DNA from: Cryptomeria japonica
Taxonomy: Eukaryota > Streptophyta > Pinopsida > Cupressales > Cupressaceae
Direction: 5' to 3'
Length of the DNA stretch: 64,000 bases
NCBI RefSeq assembly: GCF_030272615.1
Contig: NW_026728903.1
Coordinates: 329,501-393,500 of the forward strand
Of the stretch, positions 1-10,590 are shown in pieces. A program made the translations under genes and the position numbers. The notes under the pieces are model-generated. The model saw only the letters and a list, made by a program, of their open reading frames with translations. It did not search any database and was not told the DNA's origin. Every line of letters starts with the position of its first letter. The first letter of the stretch is position 1.

Positions 1-26
1 CTCAGGGGTAGGTTGTGCTCAAGGAA

Positions 27-1085
27 CTCATGAGATACTTTTATATGGATGGTCATTACACTAGGATTTTTGGTCATCAATTTGTGTTGCTTAATCATTT
101 CAAGCATAAAGTTAAAAAAAAAATCCATTCTATTTCTTATCCTTGATTAATGCTAGTATCAAGGATCATAGGAAAGATCTTAAGAAAAATTTAGTTCTCC
201 ATGAGGGTTTGTTGCTCTTGATTTATGAACATTGTAAATCCATCTCGTCCCCCTCCAAAATCTCCCATTTTTTGTCTAATGAGGAGTCTTCCTCCAAGGA
301 AGACGATTTTGGGAGTCTTTTTACTGAAGGAGATGAGCGAAAAACTGAGGATGATGAATCTAAGCTAGAGTTTCAAGTTAAGATGAAGGGGTCTAATGTG
401 TCAAAGCCTATGAGGAATAATTTCCCTATTTCTAAGAACAAATCTATGATTGACCCATTTGTTCATAGTCTTTTTGAAGAGTCTACACCTACCACACCCT
501 CCTTCCTAAGGGACCTTAATGCTAATTATCCTTTCCTTAACCTTGATCAGGAAAACCCCAACGATGTGTTGATTATAGCTTGTAATGCAATGATCGATAA
601 TTTCAAAATGAACAAATGGATATTTTATGAAATTAAGGACATCAATGTCAAGCTTCATTTGGTCATGGGGATGAAAGGAAGCCTATTGTGGATTCTCTAC
701 AAAAGACCATGAAAAATATGGAAGTTATGAAAAATGATTATGAAGGGAGAATTCAATACCTAGAGAACAAGTTTAAAAATATAAATAACAACCTCATCTC
801 CCTTGTCACTTTTAGCCATAGAGTGGTCAAGAGTTCAGCTAATGATTTTAATACCCTAGTTGGAAAATTAGAAAAATATCAACAGAAAGGGGTTGTGGTG
901 GATGTTGAAGCATTGGACAAAATGAAGGGCAAGAGGAGGATAAAGGCTTGTGCAAGCACAATAGAGAAAATTTTAAAAGAACTCTGGAACAATCCTCTCA
1001 AGACATCTAGGACCTAATGAAAATTTCCCTCAATATGACTCAAATGGAACTCGAGGTTGCGGAGGCTCTCAAGAACTTAAAATAA
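27..1085 (+). pseudogene. Broken ORF of an unrecognised plant repeat-type protein
   Basis: I do not recognise the family. A reading frame can be followed through three segments: about 9-120 (contains MRYFYMDGHYTRIFGHQF), 122-711 and 678-1085. The breaks are a frameshift in the A-run near 112-122, another near 675-690, and a nonsense codon near 1000. The first third looks globular. The middle (residues about 45-80 of the 143-711 segment) is rich in Ser, Glu and Asp. The last third (from 688) is Lys/Glu-rich with heptad-like spacing and could be a coiled coil, ending at TAA 1083-1085. The first in-frame codon of the middle segment is TTG, so that segment cannot be an independent gene. No membrane segment is evident. 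The window edge may cut off more 5' sequence. It is followed by a tail block that resembles the end of the converging unit at 2385-4050, which suggests a transposed or retroposed origin. Confidence 0.45.
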
Positions 1086-1164
1086 GATTTACTGGTTTTT
1101 TGTTAATTTTTGTTTTTTGGCCTAATTGTTTTGTTGATGGTTTGTTGTTGGTTTACTAGTTTTT

Positions 1165-1230
1165 ATCTCTATGGCAACTCAATGTAGAAAGGGCTTTGGG
1201 TCCCTTCAAAACCTGCTTGAACCTTAATAT
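1165..1230 (+). repeat. 3' tail block resembling the converging element at 2385-2505
   Basis: The block runs ATGGCAACTC ... GGGCTTTGGGTCCC TTCAAAAC and then an A-rich end. The minus strand of 2390-2440 has the same order: ATGGCAACTC, GGGTTTTGGGTCCC, TTCAAAAC, AATAAAAA. The resemblance is seen directly by eye. That it is a 3' UTR or terminal block of a mobile family is inference. Confidence 0.5.
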
Positions 1231-1237
1231 AAAACAA

Positions 1238-2370
1238 ATGAGGAACAATATTACTGTTTTGGTGGGCATCTACAAGTGACTTTTTACATGATAAATACGA
1301 AGTCCTTTCACATGCATAAGCTATAATACCAATTTAAGAGTATCTCTTATACCCAATTTTGATTTATCTATCAGTCAAACCAATCTTATAGTAGAATTAT
1401 AGTTAAAAGGGTTATAGAAAAGGACTAATCGCTATCTTGATTGTCCAATATATCAACTGCATGAACAATGTAATGGTGAAAATTAGAGTCCAACAAATCC
1501 TAGGCATTTTTTATCTAACATATTGCCTTATGGGGAATCTAGCTAGGAACAAAATAATCATCCAAGATTGCTTCTGCAGAACATGGATGAATGAAAATAT
1601 GAAATTATTAACATTTCTTTCTATTTCCACCACTTACTTGACATGTATGCACAAGGTCTCAACATAGACAAGGTGTGTGAATTGTTTTTGCCAAACTATG
1701 GAAGCATATACCATGCACAAAGACTATCTGACAAAATGTAGACGCATAGTCAAGATGCATAGATTGTTTTCCCAAATGAGCTTACATGGGCCAAAACATT
1801 TTCCAATCAGCTTGTAAAATATGTAATTTGATGAAGAAAATATTTTACAATAGAAAATGATAATTTTCTCTTAGACAAAACATTAGGATAGGGCGTGATA
1901 TACTTTTTGGAAACAAACTAATGTCCTACTATTTATAGTTTTTTTAAATTCCAATAAAATGAAACACCAAAAAAATAGTCAACAACCAATCATAAGCCAA
2001 ATAAATTGTAAATTTTTAAACTATAAAACAATAATGAGAAACAAACCCTAGTATATAAGCTTACATTTTTCTCTCTGCAAGTTATCAAGACAACATTAAT
2101 GTGTTTTGTAGTGGTGAAAACATTAGTCTTCGCCTATACAAGTAGGGACTAATAAATATTATTTCTTATATATAATCATCATCTCCACACAAGAAACATG
2201 ATATGGAGTTTTATATAGGAAAATGTAATGATTAGTTAATGTGTATATACAGGTACGATTTAAAAGTTATTTTTAATTAAATTTAGTACTTCACAAGTAA
2301 TATATATTCAAACAGTGCAGATACAACATTACAAATAGTTTTAGGCCTCTACAAAAATCCTTCTCTTCCT
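1238..2370. other. AT-rich stretch with no recognisable gene
   Basis: Short open frames occur (for example 1437-1667 plus), but they have no recognisable domain and look like chance. The composition is AT-rich with homopolymer runs. I see no tRNA, LTR ends or tandem repeats here. Confidence 0.6.
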
Positions 2371-2384
2371 ATGGTTTTTTATTA

Positions 2385-2505
2385 GGATAAAACATGTTTT
2401 GAAGGGGACCCAAAACCCTTACAATCAAAGAGTTGCCATCGTATAATGAACTAGACTACCTAGCAGCGAACAACATGTTTTAGAAAGGACCCAAAACCTT
2501 CTTGA
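2385..2505 (-). repeat. Two adjacent copies of the GGTTTTGGGTCC tail block
   Basis: On the minus strand the block GGTTTTGGGTCC...AAAACATGTT occurs near 2390-2420 and again near 2470-2503, about 80 bp apart. The first copy is followed on the minus strand by an A-rich AATAAAAA string, which would suit a polyadenylated 3' end. It pairs in a converging orientation with the block at 1165-1230. Confidence 0.5.
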
Positions 2506-2597
2506 CTTACAGGCATCCAAATCCCAAAACCCAAAGACTGCACAAAACATAAACATTAAAGAAGAGAAACCACAAACAACCAACCACCAGCCACACA

Positions 2598-4050
2598 TCA
2601 AGTATAAAAATTTACAACACAGGTTGGCCCAAGCAGATGGTATAAGTCAACAAACAATAGACCTCGAAAAACAAAGAACGAGGGTTTTTCATGCACCCTC
2701 AGCCAACATGAAGGTTTTTCCCAAGCTCCCATAACATGTAACAAAATTTCCAAGCCACATAAAACCACAAGACCAAAGCCTAACCAAAAACAAACATTAG
2801 CCAAATTGGGCCCTTGAAAACTGCTAGCATCTAGCCTATCCCTGAAAGAAACAAAAAACATAGGGTTTTTCCAGGGTCCCTCAACCTTGAGAGTGGGTTT
2901 TACAAGGCTCCCACAACATATGAACGCGGGATTAACAAGGTTCCCACCACTAGTCAAGGCCCAGACAACAACTACAAATCTTGAAGGCACATTCTAGGAC
3001 ACAGGGTTTTGACAAGGCACCTAAAACCTTCTACATAATAAGCCAAGAGGGCTTTTAGAGGCTCCCTCAACCCGCAAAACAATCTCAAAAGTTGGGTTTT
3101 GACAAGAAACCCAAAACCTTCTGCAAAGTGTTCCATGAGGGTTTTGATAGGCTCCCTCAACCAGCAGCACAAACAACAACAACCGAAAAACTCTCTCACA
3201 CCTTCTCTCCAACTCAATAGAAGAGAGAACCACCTCAATAAGACAAGAAGGAGAGTCGGTCGATTTCCCAGACAACCCTCTCTCAACCCAAAACCCATGC
3301 AGCCACTCCACCTCCATAAGATAGAAAACCACCTCACACAGAGATCCATGAGAATGGGCAAGAGAGGCAGAATAAACCCTCACCAAGAAACAAGCAAGAA
3401 GAAAATAGAGGGTCCACACAAAAAAGGCTTTTAAGAGGCTCCCATAACCTTGATCTTGAGGAAGAACAGCGCTGAGAACATCATACCATCCAAGATCACC
3501 ACCTCAATAGATGATAAAGGAGATAAATCAATTAAAAGACCATCCTCAATTTTCAAATAGCCTAGAGACAGGGCACCATTGGCCTCCCACCAGTACCTCT
3601 CAGTAGCACCCGCAACACCCATCTCTACCTCAATAGAAGAAAGGTAACCGTCAGCACCATCCGTCAGAGAAAGAACCAACCACAAGGCAAAACTTGCACA
3701 AGCATGGCACAACCAGAGACGGCACCCCTCCAACAAATCTTTAGAAAAACACAAAGGGCACAGAAAGTACCCACCGCACCCAAGAACCTGAGGGGAAATC
3801 GAGGAAAACCTGCACTACCAGAAGCAACCCTGTACCAAGAGGAAAGCGTGGCCAAATAGAGGAACCCGGTGACCCCCCGAAACTGGGTATGAAGCAAGAC
3901 CAGGCAAAACAGTCCTCCAAAACCAAGCCCAAAAAACACAACAACCTCCCAAATCGTTCGGCTCTCCATATTCATCCCCTTCGCCTAAATCCTCTGCATC
4001 ACCTGCAGAAGCCCTAGCTACTCACGCTCGCCTGTTCCCGCTCGCCATCT
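2598..4050 (-). pseudogene. Decayed minus-strand transcription unit or ORF, unknown family
   Basis: Reading the minus strand from 4050 gives a short open start (MASGNRRA), a stop, then an open run to about 3825 containing GDAEDLGEGDEYGEPNDLGG in the same frame. After this the frames are broken. Further down, 3361-2972 reads through two similar segments of about 30 residues (LREPIKTLMEHFAEGFGFLV and LREPLKALLAYYVEGFRCLV), so the DNA carries a partial internal duplication. The GC content of 3650-4050 is clearly higher than its neighbours. The unit seems to end at the tail blocks near 2390-2500. It may be a decayed LINE-like or other retroposed family. I cannot assign a function, and the evidence is insufficient for a host gene. 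Confidence 0.3.
2683..3450 (-). repeat. Recurring GGGAGCCTnnnAAAACCC motif, about eight copies
   Basis: On the plus strand the motif reads GGGTTTTnnnAGGCTCCC(T/A)CAACC. Copies lie near 2683, 2709, 2861, 2895, 2925, 3050, 3140 and 3427. The copies at 3003-3093 and 3094-3175 form a clear tandem pair of about 90 bp. Within the pair, GGTTTTG...CAAAACC arms could form small hairpins. Confidence 0.55.
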
Positions 4051-5849
4051 TCTTAGCCTATGGTTACTATAGTTTAGCAGGAAAATTTAATAGTAAAACA
4101 ATAATGACTTTAGACTTCTTTTCTAATTCATACTTCATAATACTTACGGTGCATGTGTGTTCCCTTCAATGCTTACTATTGTCAATTGGTATTCGAATCA
4201 AATTTTAACAATTATGGTATAATTTCATAGAGATATGGCACCTTACATGGATAGGTATTTATAAGAAATGGTTTAAGAATTTCAATTTCAATATCAATTA
4301 TAATCAATTCTAATAATATTTCCTAGAGACACGTTACCTTACTGGGATAGGGATTTATAAGACAAATGGCTTAAGAAATTCAAATATTTTCAATTATCAA
4401 TATGGAGTGTTAGTGTTTCAAACTCAAATTCAATTTGGGACACAATATAGAATGGGATGAAACAATTATCTCAAGTAAAGTAAAAATTTTATATTTAATA
4501 TTGAGTGTTAAATATTGATATTGAATTTATAATTTTACTAATAATGAGGTTCATATTTATCTAATATACTTGATTTGAGATCTAAATATGATAGTGCATC
4601 CCCATAAGATAGAAATAATTTTTATGAAGATTTCATATTCGTAATTAATTTTGAAATATCAAAACATATTTTTTTAAATTAAATATATAACAAAATGAGT
4701 TCAATTATAAAAAACAATAGGGGTTGAATGAAGGAGTTTAGGATTTTTTGGCAAGTCTTTGCTATAATAATTTTTAAAATAGGATATTTAATCATTTTTG
4801 CATTTATCATAACACTCTTGAAGTTCTATGCCTACAAAAAGTCTCACCCTTTTAAATTGTACCATTCTTTGGTATCTTTATAGTTGTAACTACTAGACTT
4901 GAAAAATCAACATCTATTAATAACACCTCCACTCAAGTGTCCCTAAAACTTTGATCCTAAGGCTTTTGACATGATACATCTCCTAAAACACTATAATGTG
5001 TTGTTCTTCTCATTTTTAAATTTGATAATGCTAGTTGATGTTTTACAAATTTTAGCTTAATAGAGTATTTTTTTGGAAAGGATCTCCCCTAAAAGCATGC
5101 TTAAGTAATGGGTTAGTAGGGCTTAGGTCTTGCATGGGATCCACCTTGATTCCATACAAAACCTTACTAATTTTTCCCTTTTTTTCTTCTAAAGACAACT
5201 ATGTTAAGACCATTTTTAATCATGCCCATTGGCTTGTCTATTCGTCTTTGTTGGTTTTCATACCCTAAACCCAAGATCTTGTTGTCTCTAGTGAAAACAC
5301 TCTTTAGTCCCTATTTAGATTGAGATCCTTGGTTTACTCTTTCCATGCTATATTTTTTTGAGCTAAATCTTTTCTCCCTGGATAAGTGCACCAAGATGGT
5401 GTGCAAAAAAGTGGACACCCTCTTAAAAAATGTCTAAAAACTAATAACACCAATGGTTTATTTTTAAATTTAAATAACCCGTTCACGTTAAGGCTCGTAT
5501 AACCGAGCCTATATCTAAGCCAAAATGCGTATGGTTTTTTGAAAATAGATAACATGTACGTGTTATGTTTAGTAAGAAAAACATGCACGTATTTTGCTTA
5601 CATAAAGTTAGATTAGTAGTATGGACTTGTATGCAATTCATTTAGCATTCCCTTAGTATAAGTTATATTTTATCTTTCTTATACTTTGAGTTATATTTTA
5701 TGTATATATTGTCAGGATGGTTCAGAGTGGTTTTAGATCTCTAGGAGTCATAATACAGATTCTAGATTTTAAGAGATCTTATAATTTTTTAGACTTAGTC
5801 AAATTTCAATAATCAGTGGGCTTGTATCATCATTCACTTGATATCTCTC
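4051..5849. other. AT-rich region without recognisable genes
   Basis: No convincing ORF. An 84-codon minus-strand frame at 5334-5588 has no recognisable domain. A local tandem duplication (4222-4395) and two small inverted repeats (near 5387-5405 and 5492-5509) are the only structure I see. Confidence 0.6.
4222..4395 (+). repeat. Imperfect tandem duplication of about 95 bp
   Basis: The block TTCATAGAGATATGGCACC ... TTTATAAGAAATGG is repeated from about 4320 as TTCCTAGAGACACGTTACC ... TTTATAAGACAAATGG, with similar flanking AT-rich text. Two copies only. Confidence 0.7.
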
Positions 5850-6001
5850 TATCTCACGCTCTTTGTCTCCCCTAAGCTTTAGACCTATCTATTTTCCTAT
5901 CTCTCTCATCCTCCCTTCACCTCTCTCAATCTCACTCTCGCATGTCTCCCCAAGCTTTAGATCTTATAATTTCTCAAAGATAATCAAATTTTAGTAATAT
6001 C

Positions 6002-6046
<45 letters not shown>

Positions 6047-6260
6047 ACCTCTCTATATCTCTCTCATTCTCTTTGCACCTATCTCTATCTATCTATCTAG
6101 GTATTTAGATAAATATTTTATGGGGGGAGCAAAAAGTCAGGTAGATATAGATAAGTAGAGATCCCTCTCCGCCTCTCTTTATCTATTTCCCCCCTCTAAA
6201 ATTATTACTATCTCCCCTCTTCCTCTCTCTTTATTCATACATCCCTCCCTCCTTCCCTCC
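5850..6260 (+). repeat. Pyrimidine-rich tract with a (CT)20 microsatellite
   Basis: An uninterrupted CT run occupies 6006-6045. It sits in a C/T-rich stretch with many CTCTC and CCCTCC runs. It directly borders the minisatellite at 6274. A matching purine (AG) tract interrupts the far side of that array at 10170-10257. Confidence 0.9.
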
Positions 6261-6273
6261 AGCTCTCTACTTA

Positions 6274-8160
6274 CCCCTCAGGACACCATGTGACCCCTTT
6301 TAACATCCTACTACACGACATCACCCCTTAGGACACCATATGACCCCTTAGGATAATATGATGTCCTAAAGGGTCATATGGTGTTCTAACACATGTGTGG
6401 CCCGTGAGGACCACATATGATCCCTCAAGAAACCATATGACCCTTTTTAACATCCTAGTATTTACGACATGACCTCTTAGGACACCATATGACCCCTTAG
6501 GACAATATGATGTCCTAAGTGGTCATATGGTGTCTTAAGGGGTCATATGGTATTCTAACACATGTGTGTCCCGTTAGAACCCTAGAAGACCCCTCAGGAC
6601 ACCATATGACCCTTTATAACATCCTAGTATGTACGACATAACCCCTTAGGACACCACATGAGCCCTAAGGACACCATATGACACCCTAAGGGGTCATATG
6701 GTGTTCTAACACATGTGTGGCTCCTTATGACCCCCTAGAACACTATATGACCCCTTAGGACCATATGATGTCCTAATGGGTCATATGGTGTTTTAACAAG
6801 TGTCCCCCTTTAGGACCTCATATGACCCCTAATGATGCCACGTGACCCCTAACAACACCATATGGCCCCTTAGGACACTATATGAGCCCTCAGGACACCA
6901 TATGACCCCCTAGGTAACTATATGACCCCTTAGGACACCATATGGCCCACTTTAACATCCTAGTACATGACATGACCCCTTAAGACACCATATGAACCCT
7001 TAGGACACCATATGACCCTTTAGTACAATATGATATTCTAAGGGGTCATATGGTGTCTAAAGGAGCCATATGGTGTTCTAACACATGTGTGACCCCTTAG
7101 GACCCCATACGACCCTTAACGACACCATATGACCCCTTAGGACCCCATATGACCCCTAACGATACAATATGACCCCCTAGGACACCTTATGACTCCTTAG
7201 GAAACCATATGACCCCTTTTAGCATCGTAGTACATGACACAACCCCTTAGGACACCATATGACCACTTAAAACACCGTATCATCTCTTAGGACAATATGA
7301 TGTTCTAAGGAGTCATATAGTGTTCTAACACATGTGTGGCCCCTTAAGACACCATATGACACCTTAGCACACTATATGACCCCTCAAGACACCATTTGAC
7401 CCCTTACGACACTATATGACCCCTTAGGACACCATATGACCCCTTTTAACATCTGAGTACACAACATGGCCCCTTAGGACACCTTATGACCCCTAACAAC
7501 AATATGATTTCCTAAGGGGTCATATGGTGTTCTAACACGTGTGTGGCCCCTTAGGACCCCATATGACCCCTAACGATACCATATGACCCATGAGGATACC
7601 ATATGATCCCTAACGACACCATATGACCCATTAGAACACTATATGACCCCTCAAGACACCATATGACCCCTCAAGACACCATATGACCCATTAGGAAACC
7701 ATATGACCCCTAATGACACCATATTACCCCTAACAACATGATATCACCCCTTTTAACATCCTAGTACATGGCATGACCCCTTAGGACACCATATTACATC
7801 CTAAGGGGTCATGTGGTGTTCTAACACACATGTGGCCCTTTAGGACCCTGTATGACCCCTCATGACACCATATGACCCCATATGACCCCTAATGACACCA
7901 TATGACCCTTTAAGACCCCATATGACCCCTAACAACACCATATGACACCTAACAACACCATATGACACCTCGAGACACCATATGAACCATTTTAACATCC
8001 TAGTACATGGAATGACCCCTTATGACACCATATGATGTCCTAAGGAGTCATATTATGTCCTAAGGGATCATATAGTGTTATAACACATGTGTGGCCCCTT
8101 AGGACCCCATATGACCCCTAACGACACCATTTGACCCCTTAAGACATTGTCTGACCTCTT
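6274..8160 (+). repeat. Degenerate minisatellite, forward half (ACACCATATGACCCCTTAGG)
   Basis: A monomer of about 20 bp, ACACCATATGACCCCTTAGG, recurs with point changes and small indels. It is organised into longer units that also contain AACATCCTAGTACATGACAT, a GGACAATATGATGTCC palindrome and the landmark ACACATGTGTGGCCCC. The landmark lies near 6389, 6558, 6707, 7080, 7329, 7535, 7824 and 8083 (plus a degenerate one near 6796). No ORF is maintained. This is non-coding tandem repeat DNA. Confidence 0.95.
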
Positions 8161-10503
8161 AAGATACCATATGATGTCCTAATGGGTGATATGGTATCCT
8201 GAGGGGTCATATAGTGTCCTAAGGGGTAATATGGTGTCGTTACGGGTCATATGGTGTCTTGAGGGATCCTATGGTGTCGTTAAGGATCATATGGGGTCCT
8301 AGACACCATATGACCCCTTTACAAACAATATGACCTCTTAGGACATCATATTGTCCTAAGGGGTCATGTGGTGTTGTAAGGGGTCATATGGTGTCCAAAG
8401 CGGTCATATTATATTGTTAGGGGTCTTATGGGGTCTTAAGGGACCACACGTGTTAGAACACAATATGACTTGTTAGGACATCGTATGACCCCTTAGGACA
8501 TCATATTGTCCTAAGGGGTTATATGGTGTCCTAAGGGATCATATGGTGTTGTACGGGGTCATATGGTGTCATTAGGGGTCATATGGGATCATAAGGGGCC
8601 ACACATGTGTTAGAACATCATATGAACCCTTAAGATGATGTCCTAATGGGTCATATGGTGTCATTACAGGTCATATCGGGTCCTAAGGGGCCACACATTT
8701 GTTAGAACACCATATGACCCCTTAGGACACCATATGACCCATTAGGACATCATATTGTCCTAAGGGGTCATATGGTGTCCTAAGGAGTCATGTCGTGTAC
8801 TAGGATGTTAAAAGGGGTCCTCTGGTGTTTAGAGTAGTCATATGGCATAGTTAGGGGTCATAAGGGTAACTAAGGGGCCACACATGTATTAGAACACCAT
8901 AGGACCACTTAGGACACCATACGATCGCTTAGAACATCATATTGTTCTAAGGGGTCATATGGTGTCCTTAGGGGTCATGTTGTGTACTAAGATGTTGAAA
9001 GGGGTCATATGCTGTCTTGAGGGGTAATATGGTCTCCAAAAGGGTCGTATGGTGTCGTTAGGGGTCATATTGGGTCATATGGTGTCATTTGGGGTCATAT
9101 GGGTTCCTAAGGGGCTACACATTTGTTAGAACACCATATGACCCCTTGAGACATCATATTATCCTAAGGGGTCATATGGTGTCCTAAAGGGTCGTATGCT
9201 GTCCTAAGGGGTCATATGGTGTCCTAAGGGGTCATGTCATGGACTAGGATGTTAAAAGAGGTCATATGGTGTCCTAAGGGGTCATGTTGTGTACTAGGAT
9301 GTTAAAAGGGGTCATATGGTGTCCTAAGGGGTCATATAGTGTCCTAAGGGGTCACATTGTGTCGTAAAGGGTCATATAGTGTCCTAAGGGGTCATATGGT
9401 GTTCTAAAAGGTCATATAGTGTCCTAAGGGGTCATATGGTGTTGTTAGGGGTCATGTGAGGTCCTAAGGGGCCACACACATGTGTTAGAATACCATATGA
9501 CCCATTAGGACATCATATTGTCCTAAGGGGTCATATGGTGTCCTAAGGGGTCATGTCGTGTACTAAGATTTTTAAAGGGGGCATATGATGTTCTAATGGA
9601 TCATATGGTGTCTCAAGGACTCCTATAGTGTCATTAGGGGTCATATGGGCTCCTAAGGGGCCACACATGTGTTACAACACCATATGACCCCTTAGGACAC
9701 CATATGACCCATTAGGATCCATCATATTATACTAAGGTGTCATATGGTGTGGTAAGGGGTCATGTCATGTACTAGGATGTTAAAAGGGGTCATATGGTGT
9801 CTTGAGGGGTAATATGGTGTCCAAAGGGGTTATATTGTGTTGTTGGGGGTCACATGGAGTCCTAAGGAGCAACACATGTGTTAGAACACCAAATGACCCC
9901 TTAAAACACCATATGACCCAGAAGGACATCATATTGTCCTAAGGTGTCATATGGTGTCCTAAGGGGTCATGTCATGTACTAGGATGTTAAAAGGGTTCAT
10001 ATGGTGTCCTAAGGGGTCATGTCATGCACTAGGATGTGAAAAGGGGTCATATGATGTTGTGAGGTGTCATATAGTGTCCTAAGGGGTCATATGGTATCTT
10101 TAGGAGTCATATAGGTTCCTAAGGGGTAACACATGTGTTAGAACACCATATGACCCCTTCAGACACCATAAGAGAGAGAAAGAGAGTATTAAAAAGGCTA
10201 AAAGGGGACAAAGAGAGAGAGGTCCTAAAAGGACTTAAGGGGAGAGAGAGAGAGAGTACTAGGATATATGACCCTTTACGACACCATATAACCCATTAAT
10301 ACATCATATTGTCCTAATGGGTCATATGGTGTCCTAAGAGGTCATGTTGTGTACTAGGATGTTAAAACGGGTCATATAGTGTTCTAAGGGGTCATATGGT
10401 GTCCTAGGGAGATCATATGGTGTCATTAGAAGTCATATGGGGTTGTAAGGGGCCACACATGTGTTAGAATGCCATATTAACCCTTAAGACACCATATGAT
10501 CCA
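8161..10503 (-). repeat. Degenerate minisatellite, inverted half (CCTAAGGGGTCATATGGTGT)
   Basis: The monomer and all higher-order landmarks appear in reverse complement. GGCCACACATGTGTTAGAA-type landmarks lie near 8445, 8598, 8690, 8877, 9114, 9470, 9660, 9870, 10127 and 10452. GGGGTCATGTCATGTACTAG blocks lie near 8785, 9228, 9753, 9961 and 10341. A 32-bp block at 6951-6982 is an exact inverted match to 9960-9991. The orientation changes over about 8160-8350, where the two directions are mixed. Confidence 0.93.
10170..10257 (+). repeat. AG-rich interruption of the inverted array
   Basis: Several AGAGAGAG runs separated by GGTCCTAAAAGGACTTAAGG interrupt the minisatellite, which then resumes for about 240 bp. 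The composition is the complement of the CT-rich tract left of the array. Confidence 0.8.
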
Positions 10504-10573
10504 CTAAGGTGAGTGCTAAACTAAGTGTAGAATTGAACCACCCTAGAAAGGGTGTATAATTTGCGATGCTACA
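10501..10573 (-). repeat. Truncated 3' LTR of element E
   Basis: The minus strand reads TGTAGCATCGCAAATTATAC ... and matches the start of the intact LTR ending at 33108 over about 73 bp with few differences. The similarity stops at CCTTAGTG, exactly where the minisatellite text begins. Confidence 0.85.
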
Positions 10574-10590
10574 TGTAGGCCCCACTTTAG
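10574..10590 (-). other. Polypurine tract of element E
   Basis: The minus strand reads CTAAAGTGGGGCCTACA immediately before the TGTAGCATC start of the 3' LTR. This is the expected place for the plus-strand primer. The tract is short and imperfect. Confidence 0.6.

Noticed and set aside
143-712. Independent gene starting at 143
   Set aside because: The first codon is TTG and homologous-looking text continues upstream in another frame, so it is a frameshifted remnant.
1437-1667. 76-codon ORF as a small protein gene
   Set aside because: No motif, AT-rich, and no supporting context.
2972-3419. Overlapping minus-strand ORFs of 129-132 codons as genes
   Set aside because: Two frames overlap, no domain is recognisable, and the sequence is a degenerate repeat. 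Treated as part of a decayed unit.
5492-5509. GGCTCG-TATAAC-CGAGCC hairpin as a terminator
   Set aside because: Short stem, no U-run, plant context. Probably chance.
6274-10503. CRISPR-like array
   Set aside because: The repeats are contiguous and degenerate with no unique spacers, and the context is plant nuclear DNA.
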